From an uncultured Lachnospiraceae bacterium (lineage in GTDB: Bacteria; Bacillota_A; Clostridia; Lachnospirales; Lachnospiraceae), in NCBI GenBank assembly GCA_947564305.1, contig CANOBT010000197.1, positions 1-9,528 of the forward strand: DNA of 9,528 nucleotides, in the 5' to 3' direction. Made by a program: the position numbers and the translations under genes. Below the pieces are notes generated by a model. It worked only from the letters and a program-made list of their open reading frames with translations, made no database searches and had not been told where the DNA came from. Of the stretch, positions 6,545 to 9,528 are shown piece after piece; position 1 is the stretch's first letter; each line of letters begins with the position of its first letter.

Positions 6545-6570
6545 GTGATATTTTTGGTATCACTATTATA
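6545..6570 (-). promoter_or_regulatory. candidate promoter -10 box with overlapping operator dyad
   Basis: On the minus strand TATAAT at 6570-6565 is followed immediately by a perfect inverted repeat, GTGATA at 6563-6558 and TATCAC at 6550-6545, with 7 nt between. A start about seven bases after the -10 box would fall inside the dyad, a usual place for a repressor operator. I find no good -35 hexamer at 16-18 bp, so the promoter would be weak or activator-dependent. The rest of the gap to 6700 holds no gene and no clear T-run terminator for the YARHG gene. Confidence 0.4.
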
Positions 6571-6700
6571 ATATACAACTGTAATCTCATGTTTTTTCAG
6601 GGGATCGGATTGGATGAGGGGACACAAAATGGTTCAAATCGAACTTCTTCCATCTGCTAATATATATTTATCCGACCATCACTTAATTATAGCTCTGCCC

Positions 6701-7972
6701 CTACATCGGTTCATACCATGACGCAAACTCTCCCGCTCCTTCCAGACTAATCCCACCGTCATTAAAGTATCTAAAATAATAATCTACACCTTCAATGTTC
6801 ACAGATACCAGGTACTGCCAGACATCCTTATGTAATGCATATTCCGCTGAAAATGAATAAGTACAGTACTTATTTGTCAATGGATTACTGCCATAATACC
6901 CAATCGCAATAAATTCTCCGGAAGATGTAAACTCAACCGAAAGCTGCGAATCTATCTTATGAAATCTTCTCCCAACAACAGCATTATATGCGTTGTCTAT
7001 GGCAGCCTGTTTTTCTGCGTCCTGTGCTGCTACACCGTTAATCTCATCTTCTATTCGCTTAATCAGCTCGACATTCTTTTTCTCAAAATCATTAAACACT
7101 GCATCTGCATTAAACTGTTCCGCCGATACGGTTCCTGAATACCACGGCATACTGTTGAAATGCTGCTGCAGCCCGTCATCCTGAAAAATATATCCATACC
7201 TTGCAAATATTTCATTACGCCCAATGAACAGCCTGTCAGCCTCTACACTTCTTACTTCTTCCTCCGAGAGATAACGGCTGTTACTCTCTGGAAAAATATA
7301 CTGCGCCTGCAGCTCATTCTGCTTTGCCTGCCTGTAACTTGCCGCTTCATCCTCAGAAAGAATACGGAAACTGATGCTTGCAACCTTGTTCTCATTCAAT
7401 GTACAATCTACGTTTCTCTTTGCATCCAGATTCATGAACTGTATGCTCTCCCCTGAATCTACAACTTCCGGGTAAGCATCTTTCATCTTATCTGCAGCAT
7501 CTTCTTTTGACATTCCTGTGCGGATTCCATGAAATGACGGAGTCTCGCTCGCACTGCTCTGGATGATGATGCTTACAAGATTTCCATCCTGATATGCAGC
7601 CTGTACACCGCCATCCAATCCCATGTATGCCGGGTTTCCATCTGACTTTTCCAGTCCCATTTCTACCGCATGATTTTCCGGCTGACCTAATAATATTTCT
7701 AAATCATACCCTGAGAAATCAGAATCCTCTGCCGCTTCTTTCTTCGGCTCTGCTTCCTTTACATCCTTTACTCCCTTTTTAGACAGGATACCTATGTATG
7801 CAGCAAGTCCCAGTACTGCAGTCAGAAGTATGAGTATCACCCAAAACCACCAGTTTTGATACACTGCTTTTTTCGCACTTTGGTCTTTCTTTCCCGCCCC
7901 TGTCGTTGCTCCGCAGTTAGGGCATCTCTTCCAACTGCTTTCTAAAGGTTCTCCACATTTTTTACAATTCAC
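6701..7972 (-). CDS. zinc-ribbon, transmembrane, YARHG-domain protein
   Basis: This is a 423-residue membrane protein. It begins with a zinc ribbon of two CxxC knuckles (C3/C6 and C17/C20), then one transmembrane helix (about 41-63, NWWFWVILILLTAVLGL) and an acidic linker. An alpha/beta region (about 88-205) follows, with GIRTGMSKEDAADKM. The YARHG domain spans about 233-308 (YLSEEEVRSVEADRLFIGRN, EIFARYGYIF, W-Y). A beta-rich C-terminal domain ends ASWYEPM. The ribbon should face the cytoplasm and the rest the outside. I chose GTG at 7972, which overlaps the stop of the LRR gene as GTGA and follows AGGAG/GAGG, giving the natural start VNCKKCGEP. Starting 20 codons upstream would overlap the LRR gene by 64 nt. 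Such zinc-ribbon/YARHG proteins are common in Clostridia; their function is unknown. Confidence 0.85.
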   Translation of the reverse strand: MNCKKCGEPLESSWKRCPNCGATTGAGKKDQSAKKAVYQNWWFWVILILLTAVLGLAAYIGILSKKGVKDVKEAEPKKEAAEDSDFSGYDLEILLGQPENHAVEMGLEKSDGNPAYMGLDGGVQAAYQDGNLVSIIIQSSASETPSFHGIRTGMSKEDAADKMKDAYPEVVDSGESIQFMNLDAKRNVDCTLNENKVASISFRILSEDEAASYRQAKQNELQAQYIFPESNSRYLSEEEVRSVEADRLFIGRNEIFARYGYIFQDDGLQQHFNSMPWYSGTVSAEQFNADAVFNDFEKKNVELIKRIEDEINGVAAQDAEKQAAIDNAYNAVVGRRFHKIDSQLSVEFTSSGEFIAIGYYGSNPLTNKYCTYSFSAEYALHKDVWQYLVSVNIEGVDYYFRYFNDGGISLEGAGEFASWYEPM

Positions 7973-9471
7973 TTTCCTCTTCTCCTGCTCATAGCCCCTG
8001 CCGTAAATGCTGCTATCGCAGCAATCATCCAAAATGCTAAATCTACATTATCTCCTGTCTTTGGAGAAAATAGATTCGTATTTGACTGATTTGTATCTGC
8101 CTTGTCCCCATCTGGTTGTTTCGTATCCGGCTTGCTTACATCCGGATTACTTGTATCAGGTTTGCTTATATCCGGATTGTTCGTATTCGGCTTGTTTACA
8201 TCTGTCTTATCAGTATCCGTTTGATTTGTACCTGTCTGATTTACATTCGGTTTACTGGTGTTACCCGATGATTTTTGGACCGCTACTACAAAGGTAGAGA
8301 ACTTATCAACCGTAATCGTAACTGTACCGTCTGTATTTACAGTCAGACCGTTATGTGTTATCACCTGCGAGTTATTATGCAGTTGATAAACGACTGCATT
8401 TTGTCCGGCCAAAGATGCATTCACTTTGAACGTTAATTTTATTTTACCAAAGTTATCCGTAATGTCTGTGACTTTTTGCCCATCTGAATACAAGGTCATC
8501 AGTATTTCATAAGAAGCGACAATGGAATAACCATGTTTTCCTGCTTCCTGTGTCAGTTTCTCAAGGTCTTCCTTGGAAGGTGTACCTTGCGACAGGATAA
8601 TTTCAAAATTGGCACTAATATTTATATTATTTTCCTTGCAGATATTTTCTATATCAACCTTACCTGTATCCACAGTAACGTCTTTTCCGGTTTGGTCGTC
8701 AATATTTCCTTGTTTTAATGCGACATTAACAGTCATAGGCGTATCTTCTGCCGGATTTTTAGTGTCATAATTATATACCAGTTCTGTTGGCATATTGCTG
8801 CCAGAAAAAGTCACGATTCCATCTGCTGATAGTGTAGCCCCAGTAGTCGCAAGGGTTATTCTGCTAAGATTTTCTTTTCCTACAATATCAGCCAGATTTA
8901 AAGTCCATTTACCATTGGTCGTAGCAATATTAGTAGTGATACCTTGCGGGATTACGTGTGCACCACCCTTAAATACAACTCCTGGACCATCACCTCTTAT
9001 CCGCATATTCTTATTGCAAGACAAATCCAAATTCGTTAAATGATTATATTTACATCTTAGTTCAATTAAACTTGTGTTCTTACTTACATCTAATTCTGTT
9101 AGTTGATTATTAATACAATATAACGTTTTTAAATTCGGACTCTGACTTACATCTAAAACTGCTAGTTGATTACTAGCACAAGATAATTCACTCAACTCCG
9201 AATTATTGCTTACATTCAATTCAGTTAGTTGATTCTCTGTACACCCTAATATGCTCAAAACCAAATTATTACTTACATCTAACGATTTTATTTTATTCCC
9301 ATTACAGTGAAGAACAGTTAAATTTGGATTATTACTTACATCTAATGTTGATATTTGATTATAAGAACACTGCAAGTTAATTAAATTGGGATTTTTGCTT
9401 ACATCTAAAGTTGTAAGCTGATTACTCCCACTATGCAATTCAGTTAAGTGTGAATTTTTACTTATATCCAA
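7969..9471 (-). CDS. sortase-anchored leucine-rich-repeat surface protein, 5' end missing
   Basis: This is the C-terminal 500 residues of a cell-wall protein. It has seven and a half 21-residue LRR units (residues 1-164) of the form LDVSxNPxLxxLxCxxNQLT, most with one conserved Cys. A beta-rich module follows (about 165-255) with WTLNLADIVG and GIVTFSGS. A second module is at about 265-400 and contains KVDIENICKENN, IVASYEIL and FSTFVVAV. Then come twelve pentapeptide repeats (407-466) and a sorting signal SPKTG (469-473) with a hydrophobic helix and a basic SRRRGK tail. The TTG at 9471 is only the first possible start codon after an in-frame TGA at 9523-9525. It encodes the first Leu of a repeat unit, so it is probably not a real start. 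No signal peptide is present, and LRR sequence continues upstream. Attachment to the outer wall by sortase is expected for an intact version. Confidence 0.85.
   Translation of the reverse strand: MDISKNSHLTELHSGSNQLTTLDVSKNPNLINLQCSYNQISTLDVSNNPNLTVLHCNGNKIKSLDVSNNLVLSILGCTENQLTELNVSNNSELSELSCASNQLAVLDVSQSPNLKTLYCINNQLTELDVSKNTSLIELRCKYNHLTNLDLSCNKNMRIRGDGPGVVFKGGAHVIPQGITTNIATTNGKWTLNLADIVGKENLSRITLATTGATLSADGIVTFSGSNMPTELVYNYDTKNPAEDTPMTVNVALKQGNIDDQTGKDVTVDTGKVDIENICKENNINISANFEIILSQGTPSKEDLEKLTQEAGKHGYSIVASYEILMTLYSDGQKVTDITDNFGKIKLTFKVNASLAGQNAVVYQLHNNSQVITHNGLTVNTDGTVTITVDKFSTFVVAVQKSSGNTSKPNVNQTGTNQTDTDKTDVNKPNTNNPDISKPDTSNPDVSKPDTKQPDGDKADTNQSNTNLFSPKTGDNVDLAFWMIAAIAAFTAGAMSRRRGK
8074..8253 (-). 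repeat. twelve 15-bp tandem repeats, wall-spanning linker
   Basis: Residues 407-466 of the LRR protein are twelve contiguous pentapeptides of the form K/N/Q-P/T-D/N-x-N/S/D, for example KPDTS, NPDVS and KPDTK. The 15-bp units contain plus-strand words such as TCCGGATTACTTGTATC. The segment is hydrophilic and proline-containing and sits between the folded domains and the sorting signal, as expected for a stalk that spans the peptidoglycan. Copy number of such repeats often varies by slippage. Confidence 0.85.
9031..9471 (-). repeat. seven 63-bp leucine-rich-repeat units
   Basis: Seven units of exactly 63 bp encode 21-residue LRRs with no insertions, each starting at the Leu of L(D/N)(V/I)S. 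Plus-strand words such as ACTTACATCTAA recur every 63 bp. A degenerate last unit (LDLSCNKNMRIRG) follows at the low-coordinate end, and a partial unit precedes the array toward the window edge. The consensus is typical of secreted bacterial LRR proteins with an adhesion or binding role. Confidence 0.9.
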
Positions 9472-9528
9472 TGTTGTTAATTGATTCCCAGAACACCATA
9501 AACTGCTTAAAGCGGAAAACCTTCATTT
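9472..9528 (-). pseudogene. upstream continuation of the LRR gene, interrupted by a stop or frameshift
   Basis: In frame with the LRR gene these bases read K, TGA stop, then RFSALSSLWCSGNQLTT, whose second half is a good LRR unit. No ATG or GTG lies between the stop and the TTG at 9471. In the neighbouring minus-strand frame the edge reads NEGFPL and then stops. Adding one T to the TTT at 9509-9511 would join it as NEGFPLLSSLWCSGNQL, which puts Pro and Leu in the positions they hold in the other units. The gene is therefore probably frameshifted, or carries a point stop, just inside the edge. A sequencing error is also possible. Confidence 0.5.

Noticed and set aside
6631..6644. GGTTCAAATCGAAC, resembling a tRNA T-arm and possible attachment site
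   Set aside because: The flanks do not form the 5-bp T-stem, there is no acceptor stem or CCA end, and no integrase or second copy is seen in the window.
7973..8032. Upstream start for the zinc-ribbon protein, adding 20 residues
   Set aside because: It would overlap the LRR sorting signal by 64 nt, while GTG at 7972 has a good ribosome binding site, a GTGA junction and starts exactly at the zinc ribbon.
6701..9528. The LRR and YARHG genes as part of the recombination operon
   Set aside because: A gap of about 225 nt with its own -10 box, dyad and stem-loop separates them, and their surface functions are unrelated.

Overview
The window looks like a piece of a Clostridia (Firmicutes) chromosome or integrated element, most likely Lachnospiraceae. 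The reasons are moderate-to-low GC, strong AGGAGG ribosome binding sites, two proteins of the Lachnospiraceae-typical DUF5688 family, a YARHG-domain membrane protein with a zinc ribbon, and an S-P-K-T-G type sortase signal. All recognisable genes lie on the minus strand. One unidentified fragment at the left edge is on the plus strand. Taxonomy is inferred from gene content only.

Layout, right to left in the direction of transcription. (1) 9528-6701 is a two-gene surface module. The first gene encodes a cell-wall-anchored leucine-rich-repeat protein whose 5' end is cut or broken at the window edge. The second encodes a zinc-ribbon/transmembrane/YARHG protein and overlaps the first by 4 nt (GTGA). 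(2) 6700-6476 is a regulatory gap with a TATAAT box, a dyad over the presumed transcription start and a perfect 10-bp stem-loop. (3) 6475-709 is a likely operon with a phage/plasmid-type recombination core. In order it holds a 23-codon ORF, a DUF932 protein, a small helical protein, a YqaJ (lambda-exonuclease-like) nuclease, an 18-codon ORF, a Rad52/Sak-like single-strand annealing protein, a DUF5688 protein, another 23-codon ORF and a second DUF5688 protein. (4) A strong bidirectional stem-loop terminator at 541-606 separates this operon from the converging plus-strand fragment at the left edge.

Working model: the nuclease resects double-stranded ends and the annealing protein pairs the resulting single strands, as in lambda Red-like systems. 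DUF932 proteins are typical companions in phages and plasmids. The roles of the two DUF5688 paralogues, the helical protein and the three tiny ORFs are unknown. The least expected observations are the tiny hydrophobic/charged ORFs in the gaps of the operon, the two separate repeat insertions in the Rad52-like protein, the broken 5' end of the LRR gene, and a G4A4 run near the 3' end of the last DUF5688 gene that opens an acidic alternative C-terminus.
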